Assembly (NCBI GenBank): GCA_022393335.1
Contig: JAJEKB010001158.1
Span: 73,244-137,243 of the forward strand
From: Macrotrachela quadricornifera
Lineage: Eukaryota > Rotifera > Eurotatoria > Philodinida > Philodinidae
Length of the DNA: 64,000 nucleotides
Direction: 5' to 3'
The notes under the pieces are model-generated. The model was not told the origin of the DNA and searched no databases. It saw only the letters and a program-made list of their open reading frames with translations. Within the stretch, counting starts at the first letter, position 1. Every line of letters starts with the position of its first letter. Both the position numbers and the translations under genes were made by a program. Below are positions 39,194-50,571 of the stretch, piece by piece.

Positions 39194-41104
39194 TTATAGT
39201 TAAAAACTATCATTTATTTACAAGCGCTCTTTTTTTATTATAAAATTTCGTAGATACAATTTTCACGATTAAAAATGATTAATAATATTATAAATCTAGA
39301 TGGCATTCAAGTCTTATTTGACTATCGAGAAGTCATTAATCTATAGAAACACCCATAGTTGTTTCTACGATTGAATATGACACGATTTTTTTAAAAAGAT
39401 ATTCATACTTTTCTATGAGCCTCTGTAATTTCGCCAATAGTAAATTTAGTATTGTATTTCTGCACATCGTAATTGATTCAATTTAAACAGTTAACACATC
39501 GAGCAATATATTTGAGTTACAACTCAATTCATTTCAAAAATCATCAATTGTCAAAATTACAATTCCCCGATATATTAAAACTCATTAGTACAAGACATTC
39601 GCTTAGTTTTATGAGCACATTTCAAAAGAACAATATTCATTAATTGTTTAATCATCTATGTGATTCATTATCTATTATTATCATCTGATTTTGTAGTTGT
39701 AATGAATAACATCAGTTGTTCGAAGAGACTGACTCCTATATAATCTTGCTGAATATTGTATGCTGAAGAAATCTTTGCTAAAACATGGGATCAAATAGTG
39801 ATTGATAGTTTTTCATGTTACGCTTAATATAGTACCCACCAGCTACATCAGATAATGAACATCGATAAATTCATGTGAAATGTATTATAGATGAATTATT
39901 ATGATAGTCATTTTTGATTGTGTTTTTGTTCTATCTAATTAATTAATATATTTTAAAAATAGAGTATGAAGAAAATGCTCATTGATCGACAGAAAAATTT
40001 GGTGAATTTTCAAAAATATGATATTGATAAATATCGATGCGCAATGCGTATTCTATAAACATAATATACATTACAAATACTTTATCTTCATATAGATTGT
40101 CATTATTATTCTTATTTTTCTCTAATTAAAGTTACAACAATGATTGATTTATGCAAAATAAATAAAAAATAATTTAATTATTATAGTTTATATTAAAATA
40201 GTATCTCATTTTAAATTGAAACTCTGGTAATTTATATTTGAAAACCATCGATTAAAGTACAAAGTTTTAGTTTTGAGATTTCGATTATAAAAAAAACTAA
40301 ACTCGAGCTGCAATATAAAAATATATTTTTTCTGTTAGTTTTTAAACAATTTTTAATATAAATTGTTTACATACAGTTTTGTAGTGATCAGAAAAACAAT
40401 TTCTTAAAAAAGATAAGAAAAAAATCTCTATATTTATTCTATTTTATTTTTTCTAAGTAATTTCCATTTTGTGAAATAATTTTTTCCATTCATATCAAAA
40501 ATTAAAAAAACTCCAAATAAATTTGTATTAAATAGCATATCTGACGAATGTTTACTAACATGTACAAATTGATCATTTGTTCTTATAGTTCAATTGACTA
40601 AATGATGGGTAAGTCACATTTTGTATGCATGTTCGAATCGAGTCTTCATCCTTATGTTTCTACCATTTAGATGAATCTAAACTCAACCATTCCATAAGAC
40701 TAGAACTCGTCGTATGCAGAGCCGCAATTGTTCAAATATTTTTCATCTAAAATCTTTTTTTGGATGAGTGAGAGGAGGATGTAACATGTCTAGTCTTTCT
40801 CTCAAAAAGTCCTTGTATATGACTATTGAACTCTATAGTCTTCATATTAGTCTTAGACAGGTATTTTTCGCAAAAATGACTAACAGCATGATACTCATCA
40901 GTTAAATGGTCAAAATCAGAATTTCACACTACATATAATTTCGGACTAATCATGCACTAAAACTTTTTAGAAGCAGATTAGACGAGACGTACTGTCATAA
41001 CTAGAAAAATGACTATTCTTTTCACTCATCCTTTTCTCGTCTGGAATATGTATGTCTGGTAACGATCATAAATAGCATTAAAAGAAAATATTCTTAGATA
41101 TATT

Positions 41105-41560
41105 GATCCTCGAAAAATTGTCCTTATCAATCAATGTCCTTTTACAAGTGTCCTTGAAAAAATGTCTCTAAGTAAAAACCATCGTTGAAAAAATGTCCAC
41201 AGAATAAATGCCCTTAAAAGAAATTTCTACTACCTAAAAACTTAAGAGAACTGGGATAGATGGTAGTAGATGAAATATATTTTGTTATATATTCTCCATT
41301 CTTTTTGTAGAGTTCGTGTATTTTATACTGATCCTATCATAAATTCAAAATACGTATACGAAAAATTTGATTTACTAATGATTTAATAACAGAAAAAGAA
41401 TTATAGAATAAATCAATATCATCATCAGAATTTATTGATGTTCTCTCTTAAAAGGATATGGTCATGTGAAGAACATTTTTTCTATAAACAATATTGTGCA
41501 AGGATATTTTTTTAAAGGATCGATTAACGAGGACGTTAGTGAGAGGACATCTGTCTCAAT
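41105..41560. repeat. Diverged inverted repeat with GGACATTTTTTC words
   Basis: The left arm (about 41105-41225) repeats TGTCC units separated by runs of A (GTCCTTGAAAAAATGTC, GTTGAAAAAATGTCC). The right arm (about 41445-41560) has the complement (GAACATTTTTTCT, AAGGATATTTTTTT, GAGGACG, GAGGACAT). The ends share a TATATCTAAnAT-type string in mirrored orientation. Identity is modest. It is probably an old foldback-type element; the arms also behave as short internal tandem repeats. Confidence 0.35.
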
Positions 41561-42091
41561 TAGTATATCTAATATATCGATATATATCTTTTATGATTCA
41601 TATATTTTGTTTTGCTTGAACGCGTCATCTACTCATGTTTTGCACCGACCCCTTAAACCAATCCTATAATGATTGCTTATCACCTTTATGAAAGAAATAG
41701 GTCACGAAAGGACATCGATAAAACATCGAATCAATAGCAAAATAAATATTTATTGCGATGCTTGATATACGTACAGAATAGGCACACCTTCGTCTTCATC
41801 CTCACGCGTATTAATGTGCGAAAAACATGGATTAAATATGATAGCGTGATTAGTCTATCGATGATCCGCATTCATTCATTTGGCTCTAGTGTGAATTTCA
41901 CAAGTTGGATCCATTCGAATAAAAAATTTCTACTATAAGATCATTACAATCGAAATTCGATGTAATGATACTCGATCCGAATCTAATCGAAATCTTTAAA
42001 ATTTAATTAAAAATTATTGTTCATAATAAAAATAAAACAATATTTTCAATACTAACTAGAAATTACTATTAAATATTTATTTTCTATTTTC

Positions 42092-42093
42092 AG
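42092..42093 (+). promoter_or_regulatory. Splice-acceptor-like AG directly before the UROC1 ATG
   Basis: TTTCTATTTTCAG abuts the initiator ATG of urocanate hydratase. It could be the acceptor of a 5' UTR intron or of a trans-spliced leader. No upstream coding exon is evident. Confidence 0.35.
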
Positions 42094-44923
42094 ATGTCGA
42101 ATGCAATCCTTAAAAAAATCTGTTCAGGATTACCATTAAATCCTTTACCATCTCCAAAACAATCTCGAAATACAGATGTACCACATGCACCTGATTTAAA
42201 ACCATCATTAACTAATGCAGAACGAAAAGTTATTTATTTCATTTTTCTAAATGTATTTTCTTGAAAAATTTTTCGATTTTAGTTAGCAGTTAAAAATGCT
42301 CTTCGTTATTTTCCATCAGATGTTCAACCTCAATTAATTGATGAATTTAAATACGAATTAGATACTTATGGTCATATATATATGTATCGATTTCAACCAG
42401 ATATTGAAATGCGTGCATATCCAATTGATGAATATCCATGTAAATGTAAAACAGCGGCAGCAATTATGTTAATGATAATGAATAATTTGGATAAAAATGT
42501 TGCTCAATTTCCTGATGAATTAGTAACATATGGTACTAATGGACAAGTATTTTCTAATTGGGCTCAAGTAAATCAATTAAATAAAACTAAAATATTTAAA
42601 AAAAAAGAAAAAATTTGAAATGTTTTAGTTTCTCTTAGTTATGCATTATTTGAGTATTATGACAGAGGAACAAGTTCTTGTTATGTATTCTGGACATCCA
42701 TTAGGTTTATTTCCAACTAGAAATAATTTTTCACCACGTGTGGTTATTACTAATGGTTTGGTATGTTTAATAAATTCAAAAAATAAATTTAATTATTAAT
42801 TTTATATATTAAGGTCATTCCAAATTATTCATCACTTGATGAGTATGGCCGACTGTTTGCACTTGGTTGTACAATGTAAGTATTGACAATTTAGTTTCAC
42901 AAAAAAATTCATATATATATATATATAGGTATGGTCAGATGACAGCTGGATCTTATTGTTATATTGGTCCACAGGGCATTGTTCATGGAACATATGTATG
43001 TAGAGAAATAACTAATATTAACTAATTGAATATAGAGTATTTAATAAGTTTAATTAACTTTTTTTTTGGAAAACATTTATTTCAAGAATAAATGAATAAT
43101 ATTTAAATAGGAAAAATTTGTTTCTTTCTTTCATCATAGATTACAATTATGAATGCAGCTATGAAGAAATTTGGTACATATGATCTTCGTGGAAAAGTAT
43201 TTCTTTCATCAGGCATGGGTGGTATGTCTGGTGCTCAACCAAAAGCATGTCAACTTCTTGGTTGTATTGGTGTTATTGCTGAAGTAAGTGAAGAAGCTGC
43301 TAAAAAACGACATAATCAAGGTTGGTGCCAAGAATTAATATATGATTTAAATCAAGTAATTAATCGTATTCGACAATGCCGAGAAGAGAAAATTGCGACA
43401 TCAATTGGATATATTGGTAATGTTGTTGATCTTTGGTTAGTTGATTTTCTTTTAGAAAGAAATTTATTTTATATAAAATTATTTCTAGGGAAGCTTTAGC
43501 AAAAGAAAAAGATGCACTTGTTGATCTTGGTTCTGACCAAACATCATGTCATAATGCATATCAAGGAGGATATTATCCAGTTCAAGTAAAGATCTATGAT
43601 AGATTTTTCTTCTACCTTTTCTTTTTATATAATATTATTAGTTATCATATGATGAAGCTCGTCAATGTATGAAAAATGATCCAGAAAAATTTAAAAAACT
43701 TGTACATGAAAGGTTAGTTTAATTTATTTAATATAAAATTTGATTGTTTCTTAAAATGATTATTTAGTATTAAACGACAAATTGCTGCTATTGATAAATT
43801 ACATGAACGTGGAATGTATTTTTTTGATTATGGTAATGCATTTTTACTTACAGCTAAACATGCAGGTATGATATAAATTTTACTATTTTTATGGTTTAAA
43901 ATCCTCTTTCTTATTTTTAGGTGCACCAGTTGGTGGTAATGATGAACGACAAACTATTCGCTTTAAATATCCATCATATATTCAAGACATTATGGGAGAT
44001 ATATTCTCTCTTGGTTTTGGACCATTTAGGTTTATATTTAAATAAAAATTTTCTATATTTATCTTTTAATTTAGATGGGTATGTGCATCTGGTTTAGCAA
44101 GTGATTTACATGAAACGGATACAATTGCTCAAGATGTTATTAAAAAATTAATGTTAGATGCAGATAGTATGTATTAAAATATTATTTTATTTTATTTTTT
44201 TGTAAATTTTAAATGAAATAATAGTTCCGGATAATGTTCTTGAACAATATAATAATAACTTAAAATGGATTCAAGAAGCTGAACATGCAAAATTAGTTGT
44301 TGGATCACAAGCAAGAATTTTATATTCTGATCAAATGGGTAGAATTAATATTGGATTAGCATTTAATGAAGCTGTACGAACAGGACGATTAAAAGGACCA
44401 GTTATTTTAGCAAGAGATCATCATGATGTATCAGGAACAGATTCACCTTTTCGTGAAACATCAAATATTGAAGATGGATCTGCATTTTGTGCAGGTTTTA
44501 TATTGAAAAAAAAAAGAAAAGATTTTGTTATTTTAATATATTAATTTTTTTAAGATATGTCTGTTCAAAATGTCATTGGTGATTCATTTCGTGGTGCAAC
44601 ATGGGTTGCATTACATAATGGTGGTGGAGTAGGTATTGGTGAAGTAATAAATGGTAAAGAATTATATTTTTCTTTATTTTCTAAAATAATCTTATTTTTA
44701 TTAAGGTGGATTTGGTATGTTTCTTGATGGAAGTACAAAAGTAGATGAAAATATTCGAGAAATGTTATATTGGGATGTCATAAATGGTGTTAGTCGTCGA
44801 TCATGGTCAGGCAATAAAAATGCTCGTCAAACAGTAGAACGAGCTATGGCTAAAGAATCAAAACTTAAAGTGACAATACCTAATGAACTGGCAGAAGAAT
44901 GTATTAAGAAGTTATCGATGTAA
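42094..44923 (+). CDS. UROC1: Urocanate hydratase
   Basis: Cytosolic NAD-dependent enzyme that hydrates urocanate to imidazolonepropionate in histidine breakdown. Fourteen exons resolve cleanly: 42094-42228, 42283-42567, 42629-42760, 42814-42875, 42929-42995, 43140-43435, 43489-43585, 43642-43712, 43768-43865, 43921-44029, 44075-44166, 44225-44494, 44555-44653 and 44706-44923. They sum to 2031 bp, 676 codons plus stop, the length I recall for vertebrate UROC1. Visible landmarks are YSGHPLGLFP, MYGQMTAGSYCYIGPQGIVH, the Rossmann segment SGMGGMSGAQPKA, the active-site region GSDQTSCHNAYQGGYYPVQ and ARDHHDVSGTDSPFRET. Introns are 52-144 bp, and one (42876-42928) ends in a long TA run. The ATG is directly preceded by an acceptor-like CAG. 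The assignment is secure. Confidence 0.97.
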
Positions 44924-46014
44924 ACGAAAAAAATGAGTATTTATTGTAGTTGCTAACCAATATTAATTTTAATCTTGTTCTTTTAATAAAATAAAAATCT
45001 AAAAGCATAATTTTTGTTTTCAATAATATATTATTCTAAATCTTCAATTGAAGTATTTCTGTGATACATTTTCAATAAGAAGTAACTGATATCGCTTACA
45101 TATGAATGATTTCATAGATTTCTACAAAATACACATGTTCTACTATTTGTATTTAAAAAAAACTATGAAGAAGTAAAAAATATTCTGTTTATCCTCTAAT
45201 TAATAATTCATACCAAAGATGAGTATGATTCAAGTTCTTCACGTCATCGATTTTTTACTAAAGTTTAAAAATAATTGATAATTAGAAAAAATATAAATTG
45301 AGATGTATATCTTATAAACTCTATCCTTTTCGATAATAAAATACACTAAATTTTATATTATAATCAAGCGATTAAATGGTCTAGGAAGATATTTTATTAT
45401 TATTATATTTCTAATGAAATTTAAAAAAAAGAAACTGTTTCTGTATCATATTCTAACTGAGTTTATCTCTGGTTCGTGTCATGGTACTATACTCATTCTC
45501 CTTTCAACATAATATTCACAACTGTCCTTTCATTCTTACCATCATATATGATTAAAACTGAATGAACTCTTGATTCTATAGCTCATAACATCGTTGATAC
45601 TAGTATGTTCTTTAGAGAAAAATCATTTGTAAGACATATAATCATTATCTTAGAGATAAATGAAGATAGAAAGTAACATCATAATATTTGAAAAAAACAA
45701 GATAATGTATCTGGTATTTATCATAAATATTAGTCTATTGAATATATTTCTTGATAAAATAAATTCAATCGATTTTATTAAGTATTCAATAATGATAATT
45801 AATTCTATTAAAATAAATAACAGAAAAAGTACATGTTCTATACTTGTAAAATACATTAAACAGACAAGCTGTCCACCTATTGTATTTATATATAACTTAT
45901 TCTTTTTCTTCTTCGTTATATCTATCATAGATTCTCTATCATTTGTGAAAATATTTAAATAGAGTTTAGATCATTTCACGTTCTTATTTCTTTACGAGAG
46001 AAAAAAATAAAATA
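44924..46014. other. Intergenic stretch before the peptide precursor
   Basis: About 1.1 kb of very AT-rich DNA. Overlapping frames on both strands at 45650-45962 are low-complexity (Ile/Asn/Phe/Lys) and look accidental. TATTTAAATA near 45950 could be the core promoter of the peptide gene. Confidence 0.4.
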
Positions 46015-46368
46015 ATGTTTCATATATCATTCATTTTCTTATCATTCATAGTTACTATTTTAACAATAACAATGGCTAGTCCATGCCCATGCGAATTGAT
46101 TGTTAATGAATCTTTATCAAATAATCCACCAAATTCTATAACAGATTCAACAACAAATCAATTAATCGATGATCAAAGTCTTGAAGATTATCTTGAACAA
46201 TTTTCTGGTACACCTCAATCAGATCGATCATCAATTTATCCATTACTTCGACAAGCAAAAAGTTTACCTACAAATCATAAACTTTTTAAACGACCAAGTT
46301 GGGCAACTGTAGGTAAACGATCAACTTCAAATAATAATAAACGACCATCATGGGCTCAAGTTGGTTAA
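46015..46368 (+). CDS. Candidate neuropeptide precursor, two PSWxxV-amide copies
   Basis: A 117-residue secretory precursor. Residues 1 to about 21 are a hydrophobic signal peptide ending near TMA-SP. A cysteine pair (CPC, 24-26) and an acidic spacer (about 51-75) follow. At the C-terminus KR (92-93) precedes PSWATVG (94-100), then KR (101-102), a spacer STSNNN, KR (109-110) and PSWAQVG (111-117) before the stop. Dibasic KR sites are cleaved by prohormone convertases, and a C-terminal Gly is turned into an amide, so the predicted products are PSWATV-amide and PSWAQV-amide. The second copy ends exactly at the stop codon, so its Gly needs no further trimming. The architecture is that of a neuropeptide prohormone. 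I do not recognise the PSWxxV-amide family; the resemblance to other invertebrate Val-amide peptides is only in the C-terminus. Confidence 0.8.
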   Translation: MFHISFIFLSFIVTILTITMASPCPCELIVNESLSNNPPNSITDSTTNQLIDDQSLEDYLEQFSGTPQSDRSSIYPLLRQAKSLPTNHKLFKRPSWATVGKRSTSNNNKRPSWAQVG

Positions 46369-47336
46369 AATGGACTAATTATTTGTGCACTATTCTGTTT
46401 TGAAAAAAAAATAAAAAATAAAAATAATTCAACGAGATAAATTTCAATAATTTTCTTCTTTATCTTTTCATTTAGATTTTCTAACATCTGATTAATATGA
46501 TAAAAACAAAAATAAATTGAATAACAAATACTTGATGCTATATTTTGTTAACATTCATGTTTTGCTTCTTGTTCTTTTTAATTAAATTTCAATCGAATAA
46601 CAAAAATAGATTCATCACCTCATTTTAGTTTTCATCATTTCAAACAAAAATTCTATTTCTTTTAAATAAAAAAAAAATCTATACATAATCAGTTCAATTC
46701 AATTAAAAATTTTATTTTCAATTATTATAAGAATATATTTATATGCACGAGTATCACAGGCAAACAATGTTTGTATTTTACCTTGAATTGATAGTATTCT
46801 CTCTCTCGATATATATATATACTCTTAACTTATAATCGAACTCATACATAAGTCATTCTTTTTCCTATATAATCCAACATTATTCAGTCAATTTGTCATT
46901 GAGAATATGAGTATATATATATATATGTGTCGTCAATCTTTCTGTACGTGTTAAAAAAAATGAAGATTAGCACAAAGAATGAATAGCAACTCTAACAAGG
47001 TCGATCAAATCAATATAAAAAAAAAAAGAAATCTACCCATAGAAAAGAGAAGGCCAGGATATATAGACATACCAAACAACAACAGCAAGTTTGTTTGACA
47101 TTATTATTTTGATCTTACCATACACATAAAAAAAAAAGAAATCTGATCACTTGTATTTCTCCTCCTACTCATTTATCAACGTCATAATTGACAAATATAT
47201 ATCATATAAAAAAAAAAAAGATAAAGTGAATCATTTCTGTTTATATAAAAAAAAACTAAAATAGGAAAGAAGAAGAAAAAAAAAATCTAATACACAACAC
47301 ACATTTTTTTTTCTTTAAAATATTTCAAATAAATTT
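46369..47336. other. Convergent 3' intergenic region
   Basis: Lies between two convergent genes. It contains many runs of 8-12 A, TA dinucleotide runs (about 46808-46822 and 46914-46925) and two near-identical poly-A plus GAAATCT strings (47022-47038 and 47131-47145). No gene is visible. Confidence 0.5.
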
Positions 47337-48761
47337 TTATTGACGTCTGTTCTTTTTCTTAAGTACATCAGTTGATTTACCATAAGTTGCAATAACTGTA
47401 TTTTCTATTTCACAATTTTCAAAACGAATATGAAAATAACCATTTTCACCCCATCCTGTACCCCATGAATTAGCTGCAATCCAATAATTTTCTTCTTTTC
47501 CTGTACGAGAATCAATACTTGTACCCCAACCAAGTAAACGAATTGAATGATATCCACCTAAATCAGCATAACGAGGATTTCGATTTGCATAATTCGAACC
47601 ACCACAACTATAAACACCAGATTTATATAAGAAAAATTCTGGTGTAACACGCATTGTTGCTTGAACAGGACCACGATAATATATTTCATATTTAATTGAA
47701 CGTGCTTCATTACGTATACGATAAGCTGGACCAAAATTATAATGTGTACCAGTATTTATATTTGATGGACATTTTATATTTGATAATTTACGATGTTGTG
47801 CAATATTTTGTAAATCAATATTTGATAAATGAAGTTTACATTCTCCTATATTACCTGTATTACCACTTTCATATGGATAACAATTTTCTGTAACAACACC
47901 ACGATCTTTTATAAAACCCCATGCATACGCAACACGACCACCTTCACAATTATCTTTTGCTTCTTTATCTGTACATGATAATATATTTTGTACACTTAAT
48001 GATTCTTCTAATTTTAAATTTTGTACAAGTGATAAACGATCAGCAGCAACATCAACTGTTGATAATGCCCATGATATACCACATTTGCCTTGATCACGAA
48101 TACCACGAATTTTACCACTAGCACTTTTATTTATACGAATATCGAACGAATTACGTTCATCCATACGATAATATTCATTTGGATTATCTGGTGCATTATC
48201 AACCATATTATTTAAACTTCGATCAGGTATTGTACCAAGATGATATTTTAATGCATCTTTTACTTTAACACCATTAAATTTATCATATTTTACTGCTTTA
48301 TAACCATATTGTTTACTTATATAATCAATAAGTTCATCATTATTTACACATAAATCTTCTTCACATGATAATGTTGTTTGAAAACCAAGTGTTGTACAAC
48401 GACATAAATTACAATCACGTTTAAATGATTCACCTAATGAATAATCTCGATTTGTTATTGAATCATGACATGTACTCGGTCTAGGCGGTGGTGTAGTTGG
48501 TAATGATACATTTTTACCTTCACATACAGAATCATGATCTGGACAACAATCATGATTATCAATACCACGAAAACAAAATGTATCGCAATAGCATCGAGAA
48601 TCATAATATGGCATAAAACAATTATCATTTCGACTACTACAACATTGAGGATTTGGACGTGCAGCACAATATGATTTTATTTCTTCCCATTCCGCATAAC
48701 GACAATGGATTATATTTAATAATAATATATGAATAGTTATGAATAAGAATAATTTTATCAT
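47337..48761 (-). CDS. TINAG-like secreted cathepsin-B pseudoprotease
   Basis: A single-exon 474-residue extracellular protein. A signal peptide (1-20) is followed by a somatomedin-B-like cysteine cluster (about 32-80, with CYCDTFCF and DCCPDHDSVC), a Pro/Thr linker, a second small Cys-rich segment (98-138) and a papain-like domain (about 205-460). In the catalytic motif QGKCGISWALS the nucleophilic Cys is Ser230, while the oxyanion Gln224, His405 (GGYHSIRLLGWG) and Asn431 (AANSWGTGWGENGYF) remain. This order and the Cys-to-Ser change define the tubulointerstitial nephritis antigen family (TINAG/TINAGL1), matrix or basement-membrane proteins without protease activity. The start fits the signal peptide. 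An acceptor-like TTTTTCTAG lies 7 bases upstream of the ATG. The region further upstream is a purine-rich tract (pyrimidine-rich on the sense strand). Confidence 0.9.
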   Translation of the reverse strand: MIKLFLFITIHILLLNIIHCRYAEWEEIKSYCAARPNPQCCSSRNDNCFMPYYDSRCYCDTFCFRGIDNHDCCPDHDSVCEGKNVSLPTTPPPRPSTCHDSITNRDYSLGESFKRDCNLCRCTTLGFQTTLSCEEDLCVNNDELIDYISKQYGYKAVKYDKFNGVKVKDALKYHLGTIPDRSLNNMVDNAPDNPNEYYRMDERNSFDIRINKSASGKIRGIRDQGKCGISWALSTVDVAADRLSLVQNLKLEESLSVQNILSCTDKEAKDNCEGGRVAYAWGFIKDRGVVTENCYPYESGNTGNIGECKLHLSNIDLQNIAQHRKLSNIKCPSNINTGTHYNFGPAYRIRNEARSIKYEIYYRGPVQATMRVTPEFFLYKSGVYSCGGSNYANRNPRYADLGGYHSIRLLGWGTSIDSRTGKEENYWIAANSWGTGWGENGYFHIRFENCEIENTVIATYGKSTDVLKKKNRRQ

Positions 48762-50571
48762 TATTGAACTAGAAAAATGAAAAGTTTTTAATAAATTCGA
48801 AGAGTATTCTATCAGTCAATCACCGTCACTGACACTGATATGAGAGAGAGAAAAAAGAAAACAACAACATGATTTTGTATGAAAGAGAGAAGAGAGACAA
48901 GAAGAGAAAACTAGAAAATAAAAAAAAAAAGAAATACCTACAAAGACAGAGGGAAGGAAGAGAGGGAGAGAATACACAGAAAGCTGTTGCCGTTGATGAT
49001 CGTTTTTTTTTTATGTGTGCATGTGTGTGCTTGTGACAAAACTGCGTATATATTTGAATGGTGTCTAACTACATAAGACAAGTCTGAAATTAATCTTTTT
49101 TGAAAAGAAAACTATATCCAATAGAAGGACAACGTCTGATTTTGCGGAATATAAGCGAAAAATAAAACGACAATAAGTTTTTTAATGGTATAAATCAACA
49201 TAAAAAAATCTTATGTTTTCATACTATCTAATTTCATATGAATCAATATATGAATAAATGATTATATCTATATTTTTAAATAAGCAACTAAAAGCAAGTG
49301 TTGAATAGGCAAGGAAACTAACCACAAATCTTTATAAATATAGATTTCATATTTCTATACAGGTGTTTCATCATTATATATACATATATATCCCATGATG
49401 ATTCCTTTTTTTTTTGTTTCTTCTCTTTCTAACTATTGATTAATCATCAAATAACAACTGCAATGATTTCATTTCTTTCATCACTTTCTCACATAACAAC
49501 ATATTATAAAAAAAAAAAGAAGTTTTTATTAGATGAAAATAATATGTTGACGTTTATATTCAATTAATATATTCCTATGTATATAAGATATATTACAAGA
49601 CGACAAAGTAAAAGATCGATACGATATAATTTACATCTTGCTGTGGTTATACTTGTTGTTATTATGATTATTATTTGCAATTGTAGAAGATGCATGAAGG
49701 AGAAGAGAAACAGCAAAAGCATGTATAGTATTGTATTTTAATAAACATACGCACTTGTTATTAATGTGTAGCAAGTTCTTTTAATCGAAATGTCTTTAGC
49801 TAATAAATAAAAAAATAATAATAGACCTTTTTTTCTTATTTTTTATTGTTATTTTATAATAAAACGTTAATAAGAAGATAAGTATCTTTAAAATGCATTC
49901 TTTGATTTTATCCAAAGATTATTCATAATTTTTTTTATATATGATTCATAATATATAAGAGAATAGGTTGAGTTTATCATATATCGATAAGCTTAGATTC
50001 CAATAAGCATATGTGTTACTTTGATCAGGTGAAAATAGACAGAATTGATAAATATTTGATGATTTATCTATATCTTCCAATCTAGATACATTCTATTGTT
50101 TATGTAATAAATAACTGATGATATCTAAAACGTCGCTTGATTCAATTGATACTTGCACTCTTAATGCAAATGAAGATCAGATGTGTTTTTTATGTCTATT
50201 GATAAAATGTTGACTAAAGCTTCGAGGATAAGACCTTAACAGTATCGATAATCTCAGTAATATGTACAAACATATGGAAAATAAATAAGTTTCTTTCTTT
50301 TTTTTTTCTAAAGAAAAAAGATTAACTATTAATTAATAAATTTTTATTTATGATAGTTTCAATCGTTTACTAATCATAGTCTCAATCAAATTATTTTGTC
50401 AATCAATAATATAAATATCGATATAATCTATATGTTCTTATTTTCACAGCAGTGGTATCAAGGTTATAAATATGATTAAGTGATTGAATGACAATCTTAA
50501 AAAAATATATTTATAACAGCTGTTAAAGATAAGAAGAAAAAAAAAAGAAAAGATAAATATTTATTAATTAT
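48762..50571. other. Region upstream of the TINAG-like gene
   Basis: No gene. Positions 48840-48980 are almost pure purine on the plus strand (GAGAGA, GAAGAGA, GGAAGGAAG), that is, a CT-rich tract 80-220 bp upstream of the TINAG-like start. This may be promoter or 5' leader sequence. The rest is AT-rich with short TA runs. Confidence 0.4.
48769..48770 (-). promoter_or_regulatory. Splice-acceptor-like AG upstream of the TINAG-like ATG
   Basis: On the minus strand CATTTTTCTAG ends 7 bases before the ATG. It fits an acceptor for a 5' UTR intron or a trans-spliced leader. Confidence 0.3.

Larger units (their letters stand above)
39194..42093. other. Divergent intergenic region
   Basis: 2.9 kb between the start codons of dynein (minus) and urocanate hydratase (plus), so both promoters should lie here. 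It contains a degraded inverted repeat with GGACATTTTTTC words (about 41105-41560) and a tRNA-like A/B-box pair at 40586-40639. Short frames at 41466 and 41753 do not look coding. Confidence 0.5.

Noticed and set aside
45650..45962. Overlapping frames of 92 and 100 codons on both strands
   Set aside because: Both are Ile/Asn/Phe/Lys-rich with no motif; mirror frames in AT-rich DNA.
47696..48121. Plus-strand frames of 65-66 codons opposite the TINAG-like gene
   Set aside because: Antisense shadows of a clear coding sequence.
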